From the NCBI GenBank assembly GCA_012861695.1, contig JAAOOA010000363.1:186001-250000 (forward strand): DNA of 64,000 nt. Reading direction: 5' to 3'. This DNA is from Trematomus loennbergii. Taxonomy: Eukaryota > Chordata > Actinopteri > Perciformes > Nototheniidae. Below, piece after piece: positions 11,354 to 21,985 of this stretch (position 1 is the first letter of the stretch; each line of letters opens with the position of its first letter). Made by a program: the position numbers and the translations under genes. Under the pieces are notes generated by a model, which was given only the letters and a program-made list of their open reading frames with translations, was not told the origin of the DNA and did not search any database.

Positions 11354-12034
11354 TAGGGATGGGTATCGTTTGAAATGTATCGACTCCGATTCCGATTCTG
11401 CTTATCGATTCGGTTCTTATCGATTCCCCGTTTTGATTCCAAAATTGTAAAAGAAAGAGGTCAAACGTTTAGATAACAAAAATATCTTATTCTTTTAAGC
11501 TTTAACTGACATTTTTACAAATAAAAATTATACATGCAATACAAAAGCTTTATTTATTTGCTGTGCTTTATTTTAACTGAGCTATGCCTGTGGCAAGCTA
11601 TTAACAGGCATTACACTGTGCCTTGTCTTTTTCTTTTTTAGTGTAGTGGAGCCTCACTTTAGAGCGTTTACCGCCATCCATCTTTGGTGTTATGAAGTGA
11701 CTGAGCTCGTGAACTGTCTACGGGGGGGCGGGGGGAGGCTCGCTGCGGGGCAACTGTGGACCTCTGTCGCCTGTCAGCGCAACTTACATGATGCCGTTTA
11801 AAAAAATCAAGGGCGGTGCCGGCCGTTCTGTGATTCTCCAGAACACACCGATGGCCAGTCCGCCGCTGAATTCCACCGGGTCGCCGCGGCGCAGACGGAC
11901 CCGGTGGAATACAGGGTCTACCGCGTTTAGGAACCGTTAAGCAGAACCAAAATTGTGTATTTTGTATGGGTACCCGGTACCCGGCATTTTCTTATCGGTT
12001 CTCATCTGGAACCGAGTTTCGGTTCCCAACCCTA
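11354..12034. mobile_element. hAT-type MITE, TSD GTCATGCA
   Basis: Starts TAGGGATGGGTATCG and ends CCCAACCCTA, flanked by the 8-bp duplication GTCATGCA at 11346-11353 and 12035-12042. An 8-bp TSD is the hAT signature. The right part has an internal inverted repeat built on CACCGGGTC and GACCCGGTGGAATACAGGG. A shorter member of the family lies at 59310-59611. It carries no transposase. Confidence 0.85.
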
Positions 12035-12042
12035 GTCATGCA

Positions 12043-13096
12043 GCTGATCCTTTGCCACTCCAATTTATCATTGTAACTCAATCTTGAAAATTACTCGGTT
12101 CATAATTTCGCAACGATGTCATCACTATCACTGACATGAGCCATCATGAACAAACTTATGCTAATCATAAATCTATCGATCATAAATCTATCGATAGATT
12201 TATGATTAGAAAATATAAAAGTAGGGTAGTGTTAGAAATTAAAATCAATGTTAAACAGCATAATTCAATCTAAAACATATTGCCAGTCTAAAGCGGTTTT
12301 ATTGTGGAAAAACCCGGAAGTTCTCAGGAAATCAATGCCAAGCTTTTATTCTGAAAATCCTTTATCCGGTTAGCATGTGACTAATGTTACGTTTTCTGAA
12401 TGTAAAGTGAAAATGACTTGGAGTGTTTACACATTACGTGAGTAGCTATGACGTCAGAGGGAACTACCAAATGAGAACTGTGCCATAAGAGGTGTTTTTA
12501 GGACTTCTAAACTAACGATTACAGCTGTTTATAAGGTATTAAATAGAAAGTCATGACAGAGATAAGGAGGAGAAAATGCTCAAGGAAGTAGGCAGAGAAA
12601 ACCAAATGTCGAAATCATCTGGTCTCTCGCGATATCGAACCCACAGATGATAAGGGAGGTCCCACTATCTGCACAGCGGGGGACAACGAGACGTGCATAA
12701 AAACAGAGGACAGAGGACAATTCAGCCTCTTTCCTTCGCTGCAGCCCACCCTGAAGACATCACCGGCTTTGTCTCTCCATTACCCATGCTTGTTCTTCAA
12801 CCACGTTACTTAATTAAACTACCCATTTGAACCTTTTCAGAGACTCCATTAGTCTCATTATTTTAAGAGAAGATCACGAATTATCAACAGTAGACATGTG
12901 GATATTATCCGGCTGAACAAAACGTGCATTTATCTAACAGGTTCGTTGTCCACAGACCTTATTTCGAGCTATTTTCCAAAATCCTATGGAGAAATCCCAT
13001 TGCTTTTTTGTCGAGGGAACCCAAGCGCAGCTTACTTCCGGGTTTCAGGACGCGTCACTGCACCACTTTATACACTTGCATAAACCAGAGCCACTA
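12043..13096. other. intergenic, no gene recognised
   Basis: No protein-like frame. 12500-12890 has a TATA-like GCATAAAAACAG at 12696 and could be a solo LTR, but I find no paired ends or TSD. Confidence 0.4.
12160..12210. repeat. short perfect palindrome
   Basis: AATCATAAATCTATCGAT and its reverse complement face each other, with one extra direct copy of the ATCATAAATCTATCGAT word. It could form a cruciform; no function is evident. Confidence 0.7.
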
Positions 13097-13215
13097 GGCT
13101 TGTTTGAGACGAGCTGCGGCTCGCCTCGAAAGTAGACGAGAATAGCCGATCGCAGCCGGGGGAGGTCTCAAAAAGCTCGCCTGAAGTCGGACAGCTCGGA
13201 GTCGGCTTCTTCCTC

Positions 13216-13279
13216 TTCTTCTTCTTCTCTCGGTTTTTTGGCGGATTGCAAACAACTTTAAGGTGCATACCGCCACCTC
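13216..13279. repeat. dispersed 60-bp repeat, copy 1
   Basis: CTTCTTCTCTCGGTTTTTTG followed by GCGGATTGCAA and AAGGTGCATACCGCCACCT. Nearly the same string recurs at 20963-21022. It is unclear whether this is the end of a larger element. Confidence 0.65.
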
Positions 13280-13381
13280 CGGTGTCGGCTTGACTCGGTT
13301 TGTATTTATAAAGAATGCACAAATGTGTTTAATCGTTAATGTCAGATATGTACTAAGTAAATACATTTGTTCCTGCTCAAG

Positions 13382-13560
13382 ATTAGATTCAACTTTATTG
13401 TTATTGCACAGATTACAGGTACTGAGACAACGAAATGCAGTTTAGCTTCTAACCAGGAGTGCATAAAGCAGTAAAGTGAAAAGTAATGTACACAATCTAC
13501 AGAATAAAATATAGAATGAATTGAATGATGAAAAAACAGTGAGGGGTATGAATACACTAT
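13382..13560 (-). repeat. dispersed repeat, retroposon 3'-end-like
   Basis: CAACTTTATTGTTATTGCAC followed by GAGACAACGAAATGCAGTTT resembles a repeat I recall as common in fish genomes. Orientation and class are uncertain. Confidence 0.35.
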
Positions 13561-14174
13561 ACACAGTAGCCTAGCCTAGTATGAACAGTGTGTATGAATA
13601 TGCTAAGATATATAAAGTATGACAACGGTAAGCAGTGCAAGTATAGTATAAAATATATAGATATTAATTTCATGATGATAAACATTGTGGAACAATGATG
13701 AAAAATGTGAATGGAAGTGGCGACGTAAAACTGACACAAAACAACAACACACTTTTGCCGAGCCAATGGAGTTTCATCACCAGCACGGGGTAAAAACCAC
13801 CAATGAGCGCTCAGCTCGATATACCAGCGAGTCGTTTCCCATCAAGCATTTCGCTTCCGCAGCCCGTGGAGAGAAACTGCGCCGCCTCGCTCTCAAGTCT
13901 GCGGGCGTCTTCGTCCCGCGAGATTTCAACATCTCATGTAGGCGAGCCTCCAGAGCAAGTCGGACAAAATGACTAATCATGCAACGCAAGACGTTGATCG
14001 CAATTGCGCAGATCTGCGTCGGTCTCGCTTGTCTCAAACAGAGAAGGGTCCAGCTGCAGCCGCCAGCCAGTCGGTGGATGTTGAACCTGTAGGAAGCTGT
14101 AGGAAGCTGTACTTCCAAATATGGTCAGAAGAGAGCGCGCCCAACACGTGATACGCTGACGCAAGGATACTTAA

Positions 14175-14632
14175 CCTGTTAAGCACTGAGCCTGTTTTTC
14201 AGGTCTCAGGCTCGAAAATGACATTCCCAGAACAAATGACCATATCTTCCCTTCTAAAAGGGTTAAATTAATAATCTTTGTTCTCAAAGTAATGATAAAC
14301 CTGTGAGTTGGATGTAGAAAAGTCAGAATCAATATAGATGTTTTTTATTTTAAAGAAAATTCAGATTTTACATAGTAAAAAACTGTAAATTATAGTGTCC
14401 GTCCAAAAATTCTTTTTTACTTATAGTGAAAACTACCCTTGGATGATGGGTTAGTAGACTAAAAGCTTTAGGAATCCAAAGTACAACATATAATAAGTAC
14501 CCTGTATCAAGATTGATGCAAAACAAGTGACATTTGACCTTTTTAGAGAGATTTAGCCAAAAAAAACACTTCTGGGGTCATTTGGGTGGATTTGACCTAT
14601 CTCTGGCCCCCTTGCTCAATTTTGATGTATAT
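14175..14632. mobile_element. piggyBac-like element, left part, at TTAA
   Basis: TTAA at 14171-14174 is followed by CCTGTTAAGCACTGAGCCTG. The sequence to about 14632 is over 90% identical to 26876-27325, whose far end is GCTTAACAGG followed by TTAA. TTAA targets and CCTGTTAAGC ends fit piggyBac, though Kolobok elements also use TTAA. This copy is cut off on the right. No transposase frame remains. Confidence 0.65.
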
Positions 14633-16132
14633 ATTGTACGACTTTGTCATTTTTGAATGTTGATATGTATTCGCTCATAGCCTACTGTGCCTTTCACGCA
14701 GACAATAAAAGTGAATTCTGAAATTACAAATAGGTTTATTTTTCAAGTTTATTTGCATTAAACACGTGTTTTTAAACCCTTCTGTTCAAAGTTGATATTT
14801 TGTTTCTTAAAAGATGAAATCTTTAAAAACATGCTGTTTGCCATTTTTAAAGTTTGATGGAAGAAAATAAAATATTGGTCACTGACGTGGAGCTTTAGGC
14901 CTGCAATGCTTTAACAAAAAAAATTTAGTTTCAGTTTTGAAGAGTGATATGGATGTTAAATTCACAAATTAGTATGAATAATCTTAAACAAGAACAAGAT
15001 CTTGTCAGCCATGATGCCTGTTTTTAAAGTACAGAAACATTCAGAATGCATGACGATTCCTGCAAAAGTTTTGTAATGGACCCCTACTACTCTTAATTTA
15101 TAAAGTAATAATAATACATGTGAATGATTGAGCTCATTAGTGGCCTGACTGGCCCTCCTAATTTGGTCTAAAGTAAGTCAATGATGATCATTGTGAAGGG
15201 GTGTCCAGCCCATATCAATAACATACCAAACTACAGGCTCATGTTTTCATGTTATAGTAGGCCTACCTTACATGAACCTGTTTGAAAACTTAATGACCCC
15301 ATGATGTGATTATGTATATCTTAAAACCTGTAACAACTATATTTAGATGTTCATAAATATCTACATTTATGTATAAATACATGTGTAGCAGTTAGACAAA
15401 CATAATTAATAGATTATCTCATTATTACCTATTTTATATGTACTAAAAAATAAAGTTGACTAAGCCACCTTTTTGTTTTAATTTATTAATTAGACAAAAC
15501 CGTTGTGTCGGGGCGTGTCGTGTACCGTCTCACTGCGGCTGCAGCTAGACCATATTGCTCAAACAAGCCAAAAGTCACTACCCGATCTGCAGCCCTGCCC
15601 TATCCGCAGTGCGCATGTGCGAGATGGTCCGCCATATTGGACAACTCCATACGGCAACTCTAATAGGACATTTTGACGTCTAGACGCTGCCCGATTTGCA
15701 TCGTGCATGCGCGAGTCATAAACGTCTCAAATATCTATATAAAAATATTTTGTTATTTTATTTTATTTGAAATAAAATGAAGGACATTCACAGTTAATGT
15801 AATTAGATATAAATTATGAATGCCATACATATTGCATACATTCACAGTCAATATTTCTTCAGTATGATAGCTGTCTAACAGAAGTCAAATCAATTTCTCA
15901 CTTAATCTGACAATGTACTTAACCCAATAAAATGACCCAAGGAGTTGTTCAATAATAGTGAAGTCACGTTGTAATAACAATAACTCATCTCTCTCGTTCA
16001 GATTCATATTGTCGGGTTTTTTGAGTGCTCTCCCGTCTTCACATAACTCGCAGAGAAGGCATTTAACCCTTCACATTCCAACAGAAACTGAACAGGCAGA
16101 TTCGAAGGATTTATTTCTTTGGAAATGTTATT
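14633..16132. other. intergenic, no gene recognised
   Basis: AT-rich and non-coding. 15490-15720 is GC-richer, with CpG-containing words such as GCGCATGTGCGAG and GTGCATGCGCGAG, but I could not pair its ends or identify it. Confidence 0.5.
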
Positions 16133-16450
16133 TTAAAGGTGGGGTAGGTAATTTTGAGAAACCAGCTCGGAAATACACAGCCGGAGAAAATCTGCCACTT
16201 CCTTACAGAGCCCCTCCTCCAACACACACGAACGCGCACATGACCAATGAGGGCACGAGATAAGTTTGTGCCCCGATGGAAGGCTGACAGGCAGGTAGGC
16301 CATCCAGTTTTTTAGATGACATTTTTTTATGGATTTTTTGTCAAAGCACTTAAGATATTCATTGCTATCGGGATGTTAAGAGCATTCCATGGAATATAAC
16401 AAAAAGTGTATCTCGAGCCAGTTTCTCAAACTTACCTACCCCACCTTTAA
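16133..16450. mobile_element. MITE with AAAGGTGGGGTAGGTAA ends
   Basis: TTAAAGGTGGGGTAGGTAAT at the left and TTACCTACCCCACCTTTAA at the right form a long terminal inverted repeat that continues inward through GAGAAACC / CAGTTTCTC. The internal part is short and non-coding. The TSD is TA, or TTA/TAA within the A/T-rich ends. Confidence 0.75.
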
Positions 16451-16787
16451 GTATAAATATGATGTACTTGTACTTAACTTAAGTCTTTCCATAATATGAA
16501 TTGTTTTGAAAGTGTACATCACTACATCTATTCTACATTTTACTGCACGTATGAATGCAGGACTTTTACTTGTAATGTAGTATTTTAAGTCTGGTATTAG
16601 TACTTTTACTTAGGTAGAGGATCTGAGTACTGCTTTAAAGAGTGAATGTTAATACTATCAAATGTTGTCATCGCCACTATAAATGTGCTATTTTACACAA
16701 ACTATCATTAAAACACTTGTACAACTGCTGAACACCAGTTTTGTTTGTTGAGAGAAAAAGGAAATAAGGAAATACTTTTTGAAAGAT

Positions 16788-16793
16788 TTTATT
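16788..16793 (-). terminator. polyadenylation signal AATAAA
   Basis: AATAAA on the minus strand, about 190 bases past the last stop of the gene remnant at 16982-24086. It fits as that gene's 3' end. Confidence 0.4.
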
Positions 16794-18119
16794 AAAACAC
16801 ACCACAAAAGTACAATAAATACAACAAAGACTTTAAATAAAATAATTAAATACTGACATTACTATTCACAGCAAACCAATAAATGTAAGTATACAAAAAT
16901 AACCAAATTACAAAACAACTATTATTTACAAGCATTAAATATTGTACATTTTGATGAACTATTTACAATATATTTACATTATTATTTACCAAATGTTTTC
17001 CTAATTTCCTCCAACCAAAGTTCTTTCAAGAGTGTTTCTGTCTGCGGCAAAACACTCTCCCGCGGTACTGGCTGTGTCCAGTTTCGGCAGTGCGGAACTG
17101 GACACACTTTTTGCAGGTGTTTGCCCCTACAGTCCGCCTGTATAGCCGCTTTGGTGTGGCCCAGCTCCGAGTGTGGCGACAGGAATAACGGTTTGTGGTG
17201 TGGTGCCCTGAAATGCAGCCGGAAAGTCAACTGGTACAAAACAGACAGTTTGTCCAGTTGGTGTGACGAAGCTGACCTGAGGTTGGAGAGCAGGTGCTGG
17301 TGCTGGAGGTGTGATGGAGAGAGACCTCTTTGCTCTTCCCTTTGGCAGGATGGGAAGTGGAAGAGAAGAGGCCTTCTGTCTCTGTCGAGCCTGACCAGCT
17401 GTACTCTCCAGGAGCCGGTACTGGTGCTCGTGCTGTACTGGCGTGGGTACAGCAGGGAGGACACGGGCCTCCTGAAGAGACTCAACAGACTCAGGGAGGG
17501 CTGGAGGCAGAGCAGTGCCCTGCAGCAGCACAGACAGCTCCTGCTTCTTCTGCCTGCTGTTGTGCCAGGTGATGAGGGTGGTTTGATTTACTCTGCCACC
17601 AGCTGAATCTGGCTGCCCTGCATCACCAGGTAGTTGCCAACAACCAGCTGCCGAATCTTAGTGTAGTCCCTAAGAATAAGGGACCACCTGGAAATGGCCC
17701 CCTTGCCTTTCCTGACTGGGGATCGGTGGAGATCACAGAGTCTGACAGCAGTCAGGCCACTGAGCAGGAGCACTACTTGCCCCCAGCAAGCAGCGGGTGG
17801 TGCTCTCCACACCAGGAGTCTTTAGGTGCGTTCACACCGGAGTACTTTGGTGTACTTTTCCGACAATAGTTCATCAGAACTACGATATATTTGCGTTCAC
17901 ACCAAAAAGCCCCAGGAACTACTTTAGCTCAACTTAGTTCGCGAGACTCGCTTTTCAGTCCCCGCTACAGAGCAGGGTCTGTCGTGGAAGAAAGTAGTTC
18001 CTACGTCTGATTGGCTGTGCAGAATGCAAACCACGCCCGTTTGACTCCGAATTTGTTGTTGTAAGCGGCCATTGTATTTCCTCGCTTCGCAGCACACACG
18101 AAGAGATTCCTTTTGTGAA

Positions 18120-18299
18120 AGCAGTTATTATAGCAACACCAAATAAATCAATTGGAGTGATGAGGATGTGTCTGCGCTTCTGGCGATTTACTCGAAGGAC
18201 GCGAAGCGCCACATTCAGAAGCTTCTACTGCATGCAGTTTCTGTGGCTCTGCAAAGTTAGCAGACCTGGCAAAGTCATGTCGGAACGACTACGAAGGTA
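18120..18299 (+). pseudogene. Harbinger Myb/MADF-like protein, N-terminal part
   Basis: NWSDEDVSALLAIYSKDA at 18150-18203 matches the start of the Myb/SANT (MADF)-like protein encoded by PIF/Harbinger elements, whose family role is DNA binding and nuclear import of the transposase. The frame stops near 18261, so either an intron starts there or the copy is broken. Confidence 0.6.
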
Positions 18300-18654
18300 A
18301 AATAAAATACATGCACTGCACTGTTTTAATCTGCACAATACTGGTCTTAGATGTACTTTTATTTGCTCAGTAGATCGAGCTAGCCATGGTAGAACTTGCT
18401 AACGTTATGTCCAAGCTGGCTAATAACATCTAGCTAGCTAGCTATTCTCATCCATGCCCGCTATGAACACGTTTTGACTTGTGAATAAGTGCAATGTTCT
18501 GTAATTTGCTTCACTAACTCATGGCACTAATCGTGTGTTTCAGGCGAGGTGTTTCTCTCAGGATTAGAAACTAGTTTTCCCCTCCGGGATAAATACGATA
18601 ATATATCGTTAGCAATTAGCATGCTAGCTGGACATAATGCTACCTAGTTTGTAC

Positions 18655-19030
18655 TGTATGTGTGTGTTAGTTTGTGTGTTAGTTTGTACTGTATGTGTGT
18701 GTTAGTTTGTACTGTATGTGTGTGTTAGTTTGTACTGTATGTGTGTGTTAATTTGTACTGTACGTGTGTGTTAGTTTGTGTGTTAGTTTGTACTGTATGT
18801 GTGTGTTAGTTTGTACTGTATGTGTGTGTTAGTTTGTACTGTATGTGTGTGTTAATTTGTACTGTGTGTTAGTTTGTGTGTTAGTTTGTACTGTATTGTG
18901 TGTTAGTTTGTACTGTATGTGTGTGTTAATTTCTACTGTGTGTTTGTTAGTTTGTGTGTTAGTTTGTACTGTATGTGTGTGTTAGTTTGTACTGTATGTT
19001 TGTGTTAGTTTGTACTGTATGTGTGTGACT
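18655..19030. repeat. minisatellite, GTGTGTTAGTTTGTACTGTAT unit family
   Basis: About 16 imperfect units of 14-23 bp built from TGTGTGTTAG and TTTGTACTGTAT in alternating long and short forms, inside the Harbinger element between its two MADF-gene pieces. Confidence 0.9.
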
Positions 19031-19140
19031 CTGACGTGGGGGGCTCTCTGTTATGGGCTGCTCCCCTTCTGGTATTTGGACAATGTTGTGTCGTTGTTGC
19101 GATTAAACTGATCTTGTATCTTGCATATTTCACCTTAGGA

Positions 19141-19417
19141 AAGCGGGCACGGGATGACAGCTTCCTTGACACCATCATGGCGATGGACTGCCGTGCCGTG
19201 GTCAGCAAGGAGAATGAGGACCTGCGTGTCAAGGAGATGCACGACGAACGGCTGCTGCATTCACACAAGGCCCAGGAATCGGACGACCAGCCGCTCATGG
19301 TGCCAGGTGGAGCAACAAAATACCTTTCAGGCTGGGCTTCTGGCAGTGCTAAGCGAGCTGATTAAATCCAACAGGCCTTCAATACAAAAATTAAGAAAAA
19401 CTTGTCGTCGTTCATAA
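19141..19417 (+). pseudogene. probable second exon of the Harbinger MADF-like protein
   Basis: A CACCTTAG acceptor at 19131-19138 precedes a charged frame containing KENEDLRVKEMHDERLL. One frame further on it reads FQAGLLAVLSELIKS, the type of ending seen in these proteins. The change of frame near 19290 means this copy is broken or carries an assembly error. Confidence 0.45.
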
Positions 19418-19435
19418 ACTGTACAATGACTTGTT

Positions 19436-19575
19436 GGGAGGCGTGTGGTGCAGTGGTCTGGTGCGTTGGTGTTCGGATCAGGGGAGCACAGGTTCAAACC
19501 CCACTGCAGTCAGCATGTCGTTGTGTCCCTGGGCAAGACACTTTACCCCAAATTGCCTACACCTGGGAGAGTTCA
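19436..19575 (+). mobile_element. tRNA-derived SINE
   Basis: An A-box-like TGGTGCAGTGGTCTGG and B-box GGTTCAAACCC are followed by GGGCAAGACACTTTACCCC, the layout of fish tRNA-derived SINEs. A truncated relative sits at 63721-63790. Confidence 0.7.
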
Positions 19576-20455
19576 TTTTGTATTATTGTGATTATATATA
19601 TATGCCACTGTTATTAATACTGACACTTCACTTTGCACTCTATATCTATTGTTATTTTATATATATATATATATATAGCCACTGTTATTATATTGTTTTG
19701 ATACTACTGACACTTATTGATCTGCTGCTGATAAATAAAAGAGAACCTACATTGCGATTAAACAGAAAATGTATCTTGCTTATTTCTCCTGACACTTTAT
19801 CTTTATGGTGACCTGTGTAGCATCCTATACATCACATGTAAGTGATTATTCTGATACCATCATGACACCATGAAACTGGCGAAGCTTTATTTATTGTGTC
19901 CCACCCCATATATGTGTCTTTGAAAAAGATCATTCAATTGTATTTCAAAATGGCGTCCATCAACACAAACACTATTTATAGAAAGATAAATGGTTAAGTT
20001 TGTAATTAACAGTGTTGTGAGTTCAATATTTTAATTAATTATAGTAAGGGAACATAGGAGGATATATAATAAAGGTATATAATAAAGGTGTTAACTGCTG
20101 AGCCTATTTACTGTGCAATACTACAGACATGTTAGTGGTATTATTTCTTATCTAACTCTTTCCTATGGTCAGACAAATCAGAAGTCATTTAAACAATTTC
20201 AGATTGTTCTTTTTGTTTCTCAATTGATTTTCCAGAATATGCACCACCTAGGCAGACTTTATATCACAAATAAATGAATGACATGTACTACAGTAATTGA
20301 TTATATTGATATTGCCTACTCAGATATAAATGTGTATAAAATGAAATCAATTCAAAGTTTCTTGCTGCTTTTAATGCAATTCATGGCTGCAGGGCAAACG
20401 TCCAAAATCCTTATTCTACAATCATTTAATCAAGACACTTGTGTATATTTTACTT

Positions 20456-20637
20456 TCATTTGTAATAAACAAAAAAATATGAATGGTTGTCATCAAGCTG
20501 GGTCGCCGGTAAGGCTGTCCATTCCTCCCTGTACTCATCACCACGACGCTCACACAGGTTATGCAATACGCAACATGCTGCCACCTGGATTTTGATATTG
20601 TCCATGTTGCAGTCGTTTCGCTTCAAGCACCGCATAT
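20456..20637 (-). pseudogene. HARBI1-like transposase, last exon
   Basis: After a CAG acceptor the minus strand reads RCLKRNDCNMDN, then ACCVLHNLCERRGDEY and a stop at 20456-20458. VAACCVLHN is the hallmark of the HARBI1/PIF nuclease C-terminus. Earlier transposase exons, including the catalytic aspartates, are not visible between here and the element end, so the copy is non-autonomous. Confidence 0.75.
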
Positions 20638-20962
20638 CTGGAACACATACAAAGACACAAATTAGCCCGACATAACTCCATAAATCCTACATTAGATAGT
20701 ATTAATGTGATTTACTGAACGTACCATTGCTGTTCTTTTGGGCGTGATAACGGTCATCATCCTCAGCTGACGAAACATGTCCATAGCGTGTGCTTGTCGC
20801 CGTCCAGTCCTTTTGTTAAGGCTTCTTAACCGCGATCTGTATTTGTGGCTGAGTTATTGGCTTAAATAACTCCGCACCAAAACCACAACTTCAGTCAACT
20901 CCATAGCGTGTCTGACTGAGATCGGAAGGTAAACAGAAGCATACAGCGGAAGCGGAAGTTTT

Positions 20963-21022
20963 TTTTCTTCTTCTCGGTTTTTTGGCGGATTGCAACTTTA
21001 AGGTGCATACCGCCACCTACTG
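20963..21022. repeat. dispersed 60-bp repeat, copy 2
   Basis: CTTCTTCTCGGTTTTTTGGC, GGATTGCAACTTTAAGG and TGCATACCGCCACCT match 13216-13279. It lies inside the Harbinger element near its right end. Confidence 0.65.
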
Positions 21023-21769
21023 TACTCGCCGTGAAGTTGTTTGCGGCCTGCCAGGAAAAGCTAAGCAGAAGAAGAAGAAGTGACGTCAGCGGCTCATTTG
21101 CCTAATCCACCCCCAGGAACTCATTTTGGTGTGAACGCGATCTGCTTTAGTTCGTCAGAACTAAAAGAACTCTCATGAACTAAAGTTCTCAGGAACTACT
21201 GTGGGAAAAGTACTTGGTGTGAACGCGCCTTTTGAGGGCTTCTTCGGTGTCCTGATGCGTCCACTCAAAAGCCAGTCCTGGTGGCGTGCTGCATACACCA
21301 CCCGCTGCTTGTCCACCTCCTCCATGCTGTCCCATAGTGCAATGATTTCCCCTGCCTGTCGGTTACTCAGGCAGAGAGAGGTCTTGTCCCGCAGATCCAC
21401 CAGGTACTCAGCCAGTCTGTCCACGTGCTGGTACCCCGGAAGATTCTGGTCATCGACAGCCTATGCAGATGATGAAACAGTTTAGAAATGTAAACATTAA
21501 GCAAACACTGACCTTTATAATGCTGTGGGTATAATAAAGTATGTGTGCATAAGTAGTTGATAATGAAATCTAGATAATCTATATACATAAATATTCTAAA
21601 GTGACACTTACCATTTCTTCTTCTTCAGCTTGCATGTCAACACTGGCCTCAGAGGAAGAACTGGAGGGCAGGATGTCAGCAGCAGAGGCCTGTGCAGATG
21701 TGCTTGGGGCTGGTGTTGTTCTCCTCGGGGTTGTTGTGGTGGTTGTGCTGGGAGCCCGGGAGGTTTGCT

Positions 21770-21985
21770 CGGGCCAGGGTGGAAGTGCCAGAGGTCAGGG
21801 TGGTTCTGCTGGGGGCCAGGGTGGAAGTGCCAGGTGTCAGGGTGGTTCTGCTGGGGGCCAGGGTGGTTCTGCTGGGGGCCAGGGTGGTTCTGCTGGGGGC
21901 CAGGGTGGTTCTGCTGGGGGCCAGGGTGGTTCTGCTGGGGGCCAGGGTGTTTCTGCTGGGGGTCAGGGTGGAAGTGCCAGAGGGA
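21770..21985 (-). repeat. 21-bp coding repeat encoding TLAPSRT
   Basis: About ten units of 21 bp (GGGTGGTTCTGCTGGGGGCC on the plus strand, one base short of the full unit) in exon 5 of the gene remnant. In the minus-strand frame each unit gives Thr-Leu-Ala-Pro-Ser-Arg-Thr; outer units vary to TLTSGTS. The unit keeps the frame, so it probably arose while the protein was still translated. Confidence 0.85.

Larger units (their letters stand above)
13097..14041. mobile_element. candidate MITE with imperfect inverted ends
   Basis: CTTGTTTGAGACGAGCTGCG near 13097 faces CGCTTGTCTCAAACAG near 14021, giving an imperfect inverted pair. No clear TSD was found. The left arm carries two smaller dispersed repeats (13216-13279 and 13382-13560). 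Confidence 0.4.
17824..21230. mobile_element. PIF/Harbinger-type element, TSD TTT, inside an exon
   Basis: Ends AGGTGCGTTCACACC and GGTGTGAACGCGCCT are inverted, with TTT on both sides (17821-17823, 21231-21233). Removing the element and one TTT restores an unbroken reading frame of the host exon, which proves the borders. It carries pieces of the two usual Harbinger genes, a Myb/MADF-like protein on the plus strand and a HARBI1-like transposase end on the minus strand. A minisatellite and a SINE are inside it. TTT is a variant of the usual TTA/TAA target. Confidence 0.85.

Noticed and set aside
12500..12895. Possible solo LTR with a TATA-like box
   Set aside because: No TG...CA ends, TSD or second copy could be found in the window.
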